A DNA stretch of 64,000 nucleotides from Denitrificimonas caeni (GTDB lineage: Bacteria; Pseudomonadota; Gammaproteobacteria; Pseudomonadales; Pseudomonadaceae). This document shows, in pieces, positions 1 through 8,540 of this stretch (within the stretch, counting starts at the first letter, position 1; every line of letters begins with the position of its first letter). The stretch covers positions 186,001-250,000 of the forward strand of contig NZ_CAJHOA010000001.1 of NCBI RefSeq assembly GCF_905120345.1, read 5' to 3'. Below the pieces are notes generated by a model. The model was not told the DNA's origin. It saw only the letters and a program-made list of their open reading frames with translations, and ran no database searches. The translations under genes were made by a program, and so were the position numbers.

Positions 1-2238
1 CCACGCCTCACCCCGTCGTGCAACGGGGAAACGTTGGCCGGTATTAATATCACGGATAGTCGTGCCTGCTGGCAAGGGTTCACCGTTAGCCTGAAGAACT
101 GTTAGTAATGCGCCATTTGCCGAAGCAACATCAAAACCCACTAATACGCCGCGACGGAAACCTGGAACAATAATGGCATTGCGGCTTTCAAGACGTGCAT
201 CCAAGGGTAAGTCAGACTGCTCAAAACTAATACGGTTTTCCTCAAACGAGCGCAAATCTGATATCAATGCGACACCATTACTGTTTGTCATCGAAACTTT
301 TTGATTTTCATTGTAAACCGTTACATTTGGGTAATCACCAACCTTGACCACGCTGAAACTATCATCAATGCGTCGAGTCGCAAAAGCATTACCACCCAGC
401 AGCACTACACCACCGCTTGCGTTTAAGCGGTAAGCAGTATCCCCGCGGAAGCGAGCAGCCTCGGCACTGTAGGTGCCATAATCAGTGCGTGCAGTCATTC
501 GCGCGTTACTACGGCTTGGCTCACCGTGACCTTCTTCAGTTGAAACGTTATAACCAAAGCCATTGCCGCGGGGTAAGTTGCGTTGGAACTGTACACTGTT
601 GCTATAGCTATCATCGTTTCGAGTATGGTTGATGCTAGCGCTGGTACGCTCGCCTAACGAGGCACTTACCGTTAGACCAACAAATGTGTCACGGCTCTCA
701 AGTTCCTGAGAAGCGTACAAACCAAAGAACACGCCACGCAATATACCCATACTGTAATTGGCGCTAACAACACGACTATCAATTTCATTACGGCGATCAA
801 TTTCAATATAGTTTAAGCCAACTGACTTACCGTTAAATATGCTGGCACCGATGTTCGCACGTAAAATCTGCCGTGGCGCTAATTCATTATCAAATAACCC
901 AATCTGACGAAATCTTTCGGTTGTGACTGTAGTATTTGCGCCAAAATTAAAGCGCTGACCTTGGTGCTCAATACCAAGACTTGCGAGCCCACCATCACCG
1001 ATCTCAGCCGTGCTGCCCGCAACTGAGGTGCTGACTGTACCAAATCGTGGACTGGCTAACCACACACCACTTAGGCCTGCTGTCTGCTGATTTTTAAGCG
1101 CTTCTAAGCGTCCGCCGCCGGTAAATCTGTTGTTGAATCCAAGTTGGTGGCTTGCCGTAACAAAGTCTCGCCCGTATTTATTGCTATGCAGTGAATAGTC
1201 TTCGCGGATCGAGCCTATTTCGTAGTTATAATCATGCAAGCCTGTACGCAGCATTTGTTGACTGGCATAGAAGGATTGCTCAAGAACCTGCTCGCGACCG
1301 AGTACATCACGTACCACCATGCGCAAATCATTGGTACCGGTCATCACCGGAATATTATTTATTGAAAATGGTCCCGCATTAAGCTGGTCCTGACCTTGGC
1401 GGCGGTCATTCGCATAGATTTCAACAGACGATGGCACAATTGCCTCGCCACGCATATCAGGCATTGGGAAGGTAATAAAGTCAGGTCGAGTGCCAAAATT
1501 AGTCCCCCACTGAATACCACCGTAAAGCACACTACGTCCCCAAGCGTCAGAACGTGAATAGGTGTCTCCTAGCGTTAGAGTGCGAAGTTTACTTGGATCA
1601 TCATAGCGTAAGGTGCTGTTTAGACGTACCACGCCACCCTTACGGTTTTGGTTTTGATCGCGTGCCAGTAACGTTGTTGTCAGTAGTCCAAGGCGATTAA
1701 ACCCTGCCAGCTCAAAAGCAGCGCTGGTGGCATTATCAGCTCCGAAACTGGTCTCATGCATTACATCGTAATTAAAAAAAGCGCCAAGGGCATCTGTTTG
1801 TGGGATATTTGATTTGCTTTTATCTAAATCAATAGTAGAGCCTGAAAGCTGGCGCGCACCCACCTGCAGAATAAGTGCTTGGCTGGCACCATCGATAGTG
1901 TATTGCAAATTTTCAAACTGACGCAGAGGATAATATATTTTATCCTTATATAACACAGTGTTGATAGGTTGCGATAACGTCAGGCCCCAAGCAGCTAACT
2001 CAGCCGCTGGGACGAGCACACCCTGCTCTAAGCTATCAAGTAGAAATGTAGCCGATCGTACATCAACACCATTCAGTTCGATTGTTAGCAGGCGTGGTGT
2101 GACATCATTGACTACAGTTTTAGCTGTTGCATAAGTCGCACTTACGCTCAAAACACAAGCAATAATTAGCCCTAGCGAGGCTGAAGTATAAGTTTCACTA
2201 AGGCTTATTCGCAGAAACTTGAGTCTCAACCACACCAT
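1..2238 (-). CDS. Outer-membrane fimbrial usher (archaic Csu type), 3' end cut by window edge
   Basis: This is the usher of a chaperone-usher fimbria, the outer-membrane pore that receives chaperone-subunit complexes and assembles the pilus. One frame stays open from an ATG at 2238 to the window edge (746 codons), so the last part of the protein is missing. The N-terminus has a few basic residues, a hydrophobic stretch and a small-residue cleavage site ending ATYATA, which fits a signal peptide of about 38 residues. The body is rich in alternating beta-barrel sequence, and the visible end (LLTVLQANGEPLPAGT) matches the plug/C-terminal beta-sandwich pattern of ushers. The start overlaps the chaperone gene by about 41 bases in another frame, with only a distant AAGG as ribosome binding site, so coupled translation is likely. 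The SCPU-type pilin upstream points to the archaic CsuD subfamily; that assignment is inferred from context. Confidence 0.88.
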   Translation of the reverse strand, partial: MVWLRLKFLRISLSETYTSASLGLIIACVLSVSATYATAKTVVNDVTPRLLTIELNGVDVRSATFLLDSLEQGVLVPAAELAAWGLTLSQPINTVLYKDKIYYPLRQFENLQYTIDGASQALILQVGARQLSGSTIDLDKSKSNIPQTDALGAFFNYDVMHETSFGADNATSAAFELAGFNRLGLLTTTLLARDQNQNRKGGVVRLNSTLRYDDPSKLRTLTLGDTYSRSDAWGRSVLYGGIQWGTNFGTRPDFITFPMPDMRGEAIVPSSVEIYANDRRQGQDQLNAGPFSINNIPVMTGTNDLRMVVRDVLGREQVLEQSFYASQQMLRTGLHDYNYEIGSIREDYSLHSNKYGRDFVTASHQLGFNNRFTGGGRLEALKNQQTAGLSGVWLASPRFGTVSTSVAGSTAEIGDGGLASLGIEHQGQRFNFGANTTVTTERFRQIGLFDNELAPRQILRANIGASIFNGKSVGLNYIEIDRRNEIDSRVVSANYSMGILRGVFFGLYASQELESRDTFVGLTVSASLGERTSASINHTRNDDSYSNSVQFQRNLPRGNGFGYNVSTEEGHGEPSRSNARMTARTDYGTYSAEAARFRGDTAYRLNASGGVVLLGGNAFATRRIDDSFSVVKVGDYPNVTVYNENQKVSMTNSNGVALISDLRSFEENRISFEQSDLPLDARLESRNAIIVPGFRRGVLVGFDVASANGALLTVLQANGEPLPAGTTIRDINTGQRFPVARRGEAW

Positions 2239-2956
2239 TATTTGTATCGACCTTGATAGCATAGGGGGCGTTAATTCCTGCAGGGATATTAAGCATCCAG
2301 TAACGACGGCTGCCGGGCAAAATATAGGTCAGCATATCGCTACTCGCGACACTTTTATTTTTATCAATTAAAGCTAAACGCGAGATTTTCGCATGTGCAG
2401 CGCCTTGGTTATCAGCTTCAATGCGCAAACGTCCATCAGGCTGGCGCTGAGCACTCCAAACAAGTCTACTTGCGCTCGGCATAACTGACTTTACAAATAC
2501 TGGGACACCAATACGCAACATAATCTGTACACCGCGCGGGTAGTTAGTAGTGCTGTTGTCAGTTGAGAGTTCAAGATTTGGCGTGGCAGGTGCTTGTTCA
2601 AAAAACACGCGGAAACTTTGCTCAATCACCTTAGGTTCAGTGTCAAGCAAGCCAATCCGCACAATCTGACTTTTACCTGGAGCAATTTCAAATACCGGCG
2701 GACTGACAATCAGTTGATCAGTCTCTTCATAGTGCTCTTGATTGTTGCGAATTGACCAATTGTTAATAAAGGCCTGCATAACTACCGCATCGTCACTGCG
2801 ATTGGTTACTGTCATAGCAGCAATCGAAGCACTGGAATCAAGAGTAATTAATACCGGACTCACAGAAAGACTGGCAGCCTGCGCCGCACTGAAAAATAGA
2901 CCTAAAACGAGGCTGACCTTAAGCCAGCCTCGTATGCTTAGTAAGCACTCAAGCAT
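2198..2956 (-). CDS. Periplasmic fimbrial chaperone (PapD-like, Csu type)
   Basis: Periplasmic chaperone that caps pilin subunits by donor-strand complementation and delivers them to the usher. It has 252 residues, with a signal peptide whose hydrophobic core ends FFSAAQA (cleavage near residue 27), then an N-terminal Ig-like domain of PapD type (VSPVLITLDSS, later the PPVFEIAPGKSQIVRIG strand region) and a second Ig domain after about residue 150. The EETDQLIVSPP stretch before the G1 strand is typical of archaic CsuC-like chaperones. It starts 2 bases after the pilin stop codon and its 3' end overlaps the usher start, so the three genes form one operon. The longest start is kept because no better internal start precedes the signal peptide. 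Confidence 0.88.
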   Translation of the reverse strand: MLECLLSIRGWLKVSLVLGLFFSAAQAASLSVSPVLITLDSSASIAAMTVTNRSDDAVVMQAFINNWSIRNNQEHYEETDQLIVSPPVFEIAPGKSQIVRIGLLDTEPKVIEQSFRVFFEQAPATPNLELSTDNSTTNYPRGVQIMLRIGVPVFVKSVMPSASRLVWSAQRQPDGRLRIEADNQGAAHAKISRLALIDKNKSVASSDMLTYILPGSRRYWMLNIPAGINAPYAIKVDTNNGVVETQVSANKP

Positions 2957-2958
2957 AA

Positions 2959-3441
2959 TCAGTAGGTTACAGTTACAAGAACTTCATCACTGTAAGCACC
3001 GGCTGTTACGTATTGGCCACCAGTAACCCTACCATTTACGGTGTAGTTAACAGGCGCTCCTGTAGTGCTTGTTTGCGCAACAGTAGCGCCACCTACATCA
3101 CCCCAAACAGTAGTGTAGCCATCTGGCTGGTACAGTTCATAATCTAGAAGTTCAGGACCAGAAGTGAGCTTCATCTTACGGCTTGTATTTTGACCTAGGC
3201 CTAGAGCAATCGCATAGGTGGTTCCTGCGGTACAAGTCGTAGTGATGGTACTGGTGCTATCTAAATTGCCAGCAGTAGGATCATAGTTACCAAATTCCAA
3301 ATCAGTAGCGGTAACGTTACAGCTGTTAAGAACAGTGGCTGTAACGTTAAATGTGGTTGTAGCCGTGTCTGCCATGGCTGAATTTGCAAACAGCAGGCCA
3401 GCAGCGGCGATTAAGGTTGATTTTAAAATTTGCTTGTTCAT
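2959..3441 (-). CDS. Major fimbrial subunit, spore-coat-U (SCPU) domain
   Basis: Structural pilin of an archaic chaperone-usher fimbria, about 160 residues. There is a clear signal peptide (ILKSTLIAAAGLLFANSAMA, then DTAT). The mature protein is Thr-, Gly- and Ala-rich. It has two cysteines (near residues 42 and 71) placed for the single disulfide of the SCPU/CsuA-B family, the FGNYDPT motif typical of that domain, and a C-terminal beta strand ending VTVTY. Two Met codons are adjacent at 3444 and 3441. AGGAAG lies 3 bases before the first and 6 before the second, so the second is preferred. It is first in the operon, directly upstream of chaperone and usher, as for the most abundant subunit. 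Minor subunits and a tip adhesin would lie beyond the window. Confidence 0.88.
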   Translation of the reverse strand: MNKQILKSTLIAAAGLLFANSAMADTATTTFNVTATVLNSCNVTATDLEFGNYDPTAGNLDSTSTITTTCTAGTTYAIALGLGQNTSRKMKLTSGPELLDYELYQPDGYTTVWGDVGGATVAQTSTTGAPVNYTVNGRVTGGQYVTAGAYSDEVLVTVTY

Positions 3442-3520
3442 CATGATCTTCCTGATTAATCCTGAGTTATCGAAAAATATTAATTAATATATATATATAG
3501 CTTACACTATCGCCTCGGTC

Positions 3521-3534
3521 TACCTATATAGGTA
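3521..3534. promoter_or_regulatory. Perfect 14-bp palindrome, candidate operator
   Basis: TACCTATATAGGTA reads identically on both strands. It sits about 80 bases upstream of the pilin start, beyond the AT tract. A dimeric regulator site is the simplest reading, but no regulator gene is visible in the window, so this is inference. Confidence 0.35.
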
Positions 3535-3711
3535 TTTGTAACTATCTACTTATAACTAGGCGCAAAAAAGTAAGCAGCTAAAGCTTATAAGGCAAGTTAC
3601 TAAAGCCAAGCTATATATTGATTAGAGAGCAAATAAAAAAAGATAATTAATGATGCTTAATTATATTATTAAAACGACAGCAGTTGGATTATTTCAGACT
3701 GTAAAATCAGA

Positions 3712-3734
3712 CGACAGGGCATTGCACCCTGTCG
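3712..3734 (-). terminator. Second hairpin downstream of pepN
   Basis: Perfect 8-bp stem CGACAGGG/CCCTGTCG with a 7-base loop. On the minus strand it is followed by TCTGATTTT. It lies just beyond the first pepN terminator and may act as a back-up. Confidence 0.6.
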
Positions 3735-3748
3735 AGTTAATTAAAATA

Positions 3749-3773
3749 AAGGGGCGTGCTGTAGACGCCCCTT
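3749..3773 (-). terminator. Rho-independent terminator of pepN
   Basis: Perfect 8-bp stem AAGGGGCG/CGCCCCTT with a 9-base loop. On the minus strand it is followed by TATTTTAATT. It begins about 20 bases after the pepN stop codon. Confidence 0.8.
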
Positions 3774-3793
3774 ACTTAGCAAGGTTTACATAG

Positions 3794-6454
3794 TTAAACC
3801 GCTAAACTTTTCTCCAGCACCTCAAACAGATCTGCAGATAAATCATTACAGCTTCTAATCCGTTTTAGTTGAATCTGCATCATCTCTTGATGATGCAAAT
3901 CGAAACGCTGCCAGCGAGTTAATGGCGAGAGCATGCGCGCGGCCATTTGTGGGTTTAAAGCATCGAGCTTAATGACTTTATCAGCTAAAAAAGCATAACC
4001 TGAGCCGTCTATGGCATGGAAGTTTGGTGTGTTCTGCGTGCTAAAGGCACCGACTACGGCACGGACTTTATTCGGGTTTTTGATACTAAAGGCCGGATGA
4101 TGCAGCAAGTGCAGAACGCGCTCTAAGCCATTCGGCAGCCCCGCCGCGGCTTGTACACTAAACCATTGATCCATTACTAGTGGGTCATCAGCAAAGCGCT
4201 CAGCAAAGCTTTCTAAAGCCTGTTCTGTTTCAGCAGTAAAGGGTGAATTGACTAAACAGGCTAAAGCGGCTAGGCGTTCAGTCATATTATCGGCTACACC
4301 AAACTGATCGACACAGGCATCCAAGATGTCTAAGTCCTCGGTGCGCATCAAATAGGCCAACAGCATATTTTGTAAGCGACGGCGAGCAAAGTCAGTCGCT
4401 TGCGCAACATAAGGGGTCTCGAGTGACGCCTTACGCAAGGCCTGATAGCGCGCCAACATTGGCTCTTTTAATGCAAAAGCGAGCTGATTACTCACGTGCT
4501 CACGCGCCTGATAAATCGCTAGCGGGTCAGCGTGCACGTATTGCTCAATGATATAACCGGTGCTCGGTAATGCTAAAAACTCAGCGAGCATCGCTGGGTC
4601 TAAATCCTCTTGCTGCAGCAGCACAGCAAACACGTCTACTAAACGCGTATCGAACATCGGCTCGTCAGTGTCGTAGATCTGACCAACCACTTCTTCGAGC
4701 ACTTGCAGAGCCAATTGCTGCCCTGCTTCCCAACGGTTAAAGCCATCAGTGTCATGCTGCAATAAAAACAGTAAATCATCACGACTGTAATCAAAACGCA
4801 GCTGCACAGGTGCAGAAAAACCACGCAGCAAGGATGGCAATGGTTGCTCGGCAACATTGATAAAGGTAAAGGTTTGTTCCGCTTCAGTGACCGATAGCAC
4901 CCGCTCATCTAATACTGCAGCACTTTCACCCTGCAACTGCAGAGGCAGTGCTGCGCCCTGTTTATTTAACAGCGCCATGCTCAGTGGAATCACAAACGGC
5001 AGTTTATTACTTTGTTCTGGGGTGTCTGGACAACTTTGCTTGACCTGTAATTGGTAGGTTTGCGTTGCCGCATCATAGCTGTCGCTCACCTGCAATTCTG
5101 GCGTTCCAGCTTGGCTGTACCACCGCTTGAATTGCTCTAAGTCGATGCCACTCACTGCTTCCATGGCTGCAATAAAGTCATCGCAGGTCACGGCTTGACC
5201 ATCGTGACGTTCAAAATACAGATCTGAGCCTTTGCGGAAGGTGTCAGCACCCAATAGGGTATGCAGCATGCGCACAACTTCTGCGCCCTTCTCGTAAATG
5301 GTTAGAGTGTAGAAGTTAGAGATTTCCATATATTGCGCAGGACGGACTGGGTGCGCCATAGGGCCGGCATCTTCAGCAAATTGATGAGTTCGCAAATACG
5401 CCACATCTTCAATACGCTTGACCACACGCGAGTTCATATCGGCGGAAAACTCACTGTCACGAAAGACGGTAAAACCTTCTTTCAGTGAGAGCTGGAACCA
5501 ATCGCGACAAGTGACGCGGTTACCTGACCAGTTATGGAAGTACTCATGCGCGACGACACCTTCCACACGCTGATGCGCGGCATCGGTAGCTGTTTCCGCC
5601 TTGGCTAGAACACAGCTGGAGTTAAAGATATTCAGCCCTTTGTTCTCCATGGCGCCCATATTGAAATCATTCACCGCAACGATCATAAAGATATCTAAAT
5701 CGTATTCACGACCATAGACTTCTTCATCCCAGCGCATGGCGTTTTTAAGACTGTCCATGGCGTGCTGGCATTTGTCGATATTTTCAGGCTCAACATAAAT
5801 ACGTAGCGCCACAGCACGTCCACTCATGGTGGTAAAACTGTCTTCGACACACCAGAGATCACCGGCAACGATGGCAAATAGATAGGCTGGCTTTTTAAAG
5901 GGGTCTTCCCATGTCGCCCAATGACGACCGTGCTCATCTTCGCCGTCAGCAATGGGATTGCCGTTGGACAGTAATATTGGGTAGCGCTTCTTTTCCGCAT
6001 GAATGGTCGTAGTGAAACGACTCATGACATCCGGACGGTCAAGGTAGTAGGTAATCTTACGGAAACCTTGCGCTTCGCATTGAGTACAGAACATACCGGA
6101 AGACTTATACAGCCCCTCTAGTGCGGTATTTTTTTGCGGTTCAATACGCACGGTACTGCTCAGCTCAAACGTATTTTGTCTCGGTTGTAACTCTAAGTGA
6201 CTGTCGCTCAACCTATAGTCCACTGCTGACAGTGGTTGGCCATCAACAGCAATACTGACCAACTCTAAATGCTGACCATCCAAGGCTAACAGTGGCAAGT
6301 GAGCATCTAAGTGCGGATTACGCTGCATCAGTAAACGTGCATGTACCAGCGCATAGTCTTCAAATAACTCAAAGGTCAGATGCGTCTCATTAATCAAGTA
6401 GTCGGGCAATCGATAATCACTTAACGTGATCATTTTGGGTTGTTCGGTACGCAT
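3794..6454 (-). CDS. pepN: Aminopeptidase N (M1 zinc metallopeptidase)
   Basis: Cytosolic zinc aminopeptidase that removes N-terminal residues from peptides in the last steps of protein turnover. The 886 residues fit the bacterial PepN length. Visible landmarks are the substrate-binding GAMEN motif at 267-271 and the zinc site HEYFH at 303-307, with the third ligand Glu326 eighteen residues after the second His. These correspond to H297/H301/E320 of the E. coli enzyme with a constant offset. The start at 6454 has CGAGGT about 8 bases upstream. It is last in a run of minus-strand genes, 45 bases after the DUF2797 gene, and is followed by two hairpin terminators, so it probably ends that transcription unit. 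Confidence 0.97.
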   Translation of the reverse strand: MRTEQPKMITLSDYRLPDYLINETHLTFELFEDYALVHARLLMQRNPHLDAHLPLLALDGQHLELVSIAVDGQPLSAVDYRLSDSHLELQPRQNTFELSSTVRIEPQKNTALEGLYKSSGMFCTQCEAQGFRKITYYLDRPDVMSRFTTTIHAEKKRYPILLSNGNPIADGEDEHGRHWATWEDPFKKPAYLFAIVAGDLWCVEDSFTTMSGRAVALRIYVEPENIDKCQHAMDSLKNAMRWDEEVYGREYDLDIFMIVAVNDFNMGAMENKGLNIFNSSCVLAKAETATDAAHQRVEGVVAHEYFHNWSGNRVTCRDWFQLSLKEGFTVFRDSEFSADMNSRVVKRIEDVAYLRTHQFAEDAGPMAHPVRPAQYMEISNFYTLTIYEKGAEVVRMLHTLLGADTFRKGSDLYFERHDGQAVTCDDFIAAMEAVSGIDLEQFKRWYSQAGTPELQVSDSYDAATQTYQLQVKQSCPDTPEQSNKLPFVIPLSMALLNKQGAALPLQLQGESAAVLDERVLSVTEAEQTFTFINVAEQPLPSLLRGFSAPVQLRFDYSRDDLLFLLQHDTDGFNRWEAGQQLALQVLEEVVGQIYDTDEPMFDTRLVDVFAVLLQQEDLDPAMLAEFLALPSTGYIIEQYVHADPLAIYQAREHVSNQLAFALKEPMLARYQALRKASLETPYVAQATDFARRRLQNMLLAYLMRTEDLDILDACVDQFGVADNMTERLAALACLVNSPFTAETEQALESFAERFADDPLVMDQWFSVQAAAGLPNGLERVLHLLHHPAFSIKNPNKVRAVVGAFSTQNTPNFHAIDGSGYAFLADKVIKLDALNPQMAARMLSPLTRWQRFDLHHQEMMQIQLKRIRSCNDLSADLFEVLEKSLAV

Positions 6455-6499
6455 ATTTAAAACCTCGATTAAAAAACTAACTGACCTTAAAGATAAAAA

Positions 6500-7345
6500 T
6501 TAAAGCACTGCATTATTATTGATGCTGACAGATAACTGATATGACGTATATTTACGGATATTAATCACGCCGGTATCAAATAATAGATACTGACCCTTTA
6601 TACCAATTAAGGTGCCTTCTGCAACTGGATTTTTATCCAAGTTAAAGCTACTTATTTTCGCAGGATAAGCTTCAACTGGATAACTAATATCCAGCACATC
6701 GACATCGGTAATGGCTTGAATGGCTTGCAGGCCAAAGCGCTGTTGCAGCGCCATTAGTGGTTCAGCACAGCTGTCCATTAACTGCTCGCGAATCGCGATT
6801 AAATCAATCGGTTCCACATCACCTTTAAGCAGTGCACGCCAATTGGTGCGGTCGGCGACTTGGCTGCGTAAGACATCCTCAACAAAGCCAGACTGCTGAC
6901 GAGTTGCCACGCGAAAAATCGGTATAGCCTGAATGGCACCTTGATCGAGCCAGCGTGTTGGCAGCTGAGTTGCTCGGGTAATACCGACCTTCACGCCCGT
7001 TGAGTTAGCTAGATAGACAAAGTGGTCGGTCATGCAAAAATCTTGTGCCCATTCTGGTTCACGACAGGTACCAGCATCGTAATGGCACTTTTCTGGACTC
7101 ATAATGCAACTATCACATTGCGCCAGTTTTGCGAAACACGGCCAGCAATAGCCTTGACCAAAGCTTTTCTTGGTCAGGCGATTGCAATGAGTGCAATTGA
7201 TTGAGCCGAGAAACTCTAAGCGCACGGTTTCACCAATCAGAGAATTAAACGCATAGTGCTCATCATCTAAACGAAAACTGTATTGTGCTGGCGCATCCAG
7301 CGCAATCTGCATCTTGCTGACTGCACCACGACCTAACTCCAGCAT
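6500..7345 (-). CDS. DUF2797 family protein with zinc-ribbon-like cysteines
   Basis: Conserved protein of unknown function, 281 residues. After an N-terminal beta-rich segment come closely spaced cysteine pairs (INCTHC, YCWPC, QCDSC, then further Cys residues) that look like metal-binding knuckles. A segment around FVYLANSTGVKVGITR follows, with a Tyr and an ITR motif resembling a GIY-YIG-type fold; that resemblance is my reading and not established. The start ATG shares one base with the stop codon of the DUF1315 gene (TGATG), so the two are translationally coupled. The pair upstream of pepN is conserved in pseudomonads. The family name is recognised with good confidence; the function is not known to me. 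Confidence 0.82.
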   Translation of the reverse strand: MLELGRGAVSKMQIALDAPAQYSFRLDDEHYAFNSLIGETVRLEFLGSINCTHCNRLTKKSFGQGYCWPCFAKLAQCDSCIMSPEKCHYDAGTCREPEWAQDFCMTDHFVYLANSTGVKVGITRATQLPTRWLDQGAIQAIPIFRVATRQQSGFVEDVLRSQVADRTNWRALLKGDVEPIDLIAIREQLMDSCAEPLMALQQRFGLQAIQAITDVDVLDISYPVEAYPAKISSFNLDKNPVAEGTLIGIKGQYLLFDTGVINIRKYTSYQLSVSINNNAVL

Positions 7346-7623
7346 CAGTGCAGTGTCCCTGCCGCAGGCGCAAACATTGCCGCTTGTTCGTCAGATAGTT
7401 TTTTCTTGGTTTGTTTCGCGCATGCTTGACCGCCTAAGTAACCGGTACGCTCTTCTTCTGGCAAATTGGTTTGTTCCCAAACAATCATCGCTTGCATCGT
7501 CAATTCTTTCTGCTCTGGAGTGAGTTTTGTACCATCGCCCCATTTACCAATTTCCATCGCCAGCTTTAAGGTTTTGTATGTGTCAGGCGTGATGCTTTGA
7601 ATTAAATCAGTAAACGTTTTCAT
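7345..7623 (-). CDS. DUF1315 (YeaC-like) small protein
   Basis: Small conserved protein of about 92 residues matching the DUF1315/YeaC family: predicted helical, with the motif IGKWGDGTKLTPEQK and a Cys-containing C-terminal half (GGQACAKQTKKK). Function unknown. Two Met codons stand together at 7626 and 7623. TAGGAA is spaced 3 and 6 bases from them, so the second is preferred. It lies 29 bases after the rhomboid gene and overlaps the DUF2797 gene by one base. Confidence 0.8.
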   Translation of the reverse strand: MKTFTDLIQSITPDTYKTLKLAMEIGKWGDGTKLTPEQKELTMQAMIVWEQTNLPEEERTGYLGGQACAKQTKKKLSDEQAAMFAPAAGTLH

Positions 7624-7655
7624 CATAGATTCCTACATAAAATAAATTTAAGGCA

Positions 7656-8540
7656 TTACGCCGCACGGTGGCGTGCGATGAGCGCAAAAACGCCACCACT
7701 TAAACAACCAATGAGCAGACCACTGACATGCGCAGCATTCGCGATCTGCCCAAAACCTAAAGCAGTGACCACACCAAACAAGCATAACAGCAGCCAAATC
7801 AGCATCATAGCCACCACGCCCGTCGGCAAGGCATAACTGGCTTGCGGATAAATACGCTGGTAAATCCAGCAGTGACCCAATACCGCATAGAGCACACCGG
7901 ATAAACCTCCGAATAATGACGCATCGGAAAAGATGAACTGACTCACATTTGAAATCAAAGCAGACACTAGAGTCAGTGATAGTAAAAATAATCTGCCCTG
8001 CTGATATTCAATCCGCCGACCCAGCTCCCAATACCACATCATATTCATCGCTAAATGCAAAAAACCGAAATGCAGCAACATCGGCGACCATAAACGCCAC
8101 CATTGCCCTTGCTCTAAGCTGTGCTCTAATGTGAAAAAGTAGGCATAGTCGCCTTGAACGTTAAAATCATTAAAAGTAAACCAACGAACGGTCTCTAAAT
8201 TATCGCCCAATTGCGTGATCAGTGCGACCACTAAGCAGGCCACTAAAACTGCAGCCGTCACTGGGCTGTGGCGCAACTGCTGAACAAAGCCCAGTGGTTG
8301 ATAAGCACGATCTTGCCGCAGGGTTGGCTCGACTGATGTGTAGACGGTCAACTGACCTGTCTGAAACTGCTGGTAGAGCGCACGTACCTGCTCAGCCTGC
8401 GCCTCACTGGCGACCCATAACACCTGCTCACCACTTTCTTCGGTAACCCGATGGCCAATACCTTGCTGCGCCAGTACCTGTAGAAATTGCGCGAGGTTGC
8501 TGTCCAGTGGCACACGTAAAGCATTGCTCCACTTCATCAT
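7656..8540 (-). CDS. glpG: Rhomboid intramembrane serine protease (GlpG-like)
   Basis: Inner-membrane serine protease of the rhomboid family, cleaving transmembrane segments of other proteins. About 294 residues: a cytosolic N-terminal domain (to about residue 85) as in GlpG, then six or so hydrophobic segments. The HxxxN motif appears as HLAMN, the catalytic serine in GGLSGVLYA, and the catalytic histidine in NAAHVSG near the C-terminus. The chosen ATG overlaps the stop codon of the upstream phosphoesterase (TAATG), with AAGGA 5-8 bases before it. The next codon is also ATG and could be used. A longer frame reaching to 8570 has no ribosome binding site and would lie inside the upstream gene. 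The exact substrate is unknown. Confidence 0.9.
   Translation of the reverse strand: MMKWSNALRVPLDSNLAQFLQVLAQQGIGHRVTEESGEQVLWVASEAQAEQVRALYQQFQTGQLTVYTSVEPTLRQDRAYQPLGFVQQLRHSPVTAAVLVACLVVALITQLGDNLETVRWFTFNDFNVQGDYAYFFTLEHSLEQGQWWRLWSPMLLHFGFLHLAMNMMWYWELGRRIEYQQGRLFLLSLTLVSALISNVSQFIFSDASLFGGLSGVLYAVLGHCWIYQRIYPQASYALPTGVVAMMLIWLLLCLFGVVTALGFGQIANAAHVSGLLIGCLSGGVFALIARHRAA

Larger units (their letters stand above)
3445..3793. promoter_or_regulatory. A/T-rich upstream region of the fimbrial operon
   Basis: About 350 bases with no gene. On the fimbrial side it holds an AT dinucleotide tract at 3487-3499 (six and a half repeats), 43-57 bases before the pilin start, where promoter elements would be expected. 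Next come a perfect 14-bp palindrome at 3521-3534 and long A/T-rich sequence. The pepN-proximal end carries two terminator-like hairpins, listed separately. No convincing -35/-10 pair can be named by eye because the region is too A/T-rich. Confidence 0.5.

Noticed and set aside
2742-3026. Plus-strand frame of 94 codons opposite the fimbrial chaperone
   Set aside because: It lies antisense to the chaperone/pilin junction, whose proteins are clearly recognisable; no independent support.
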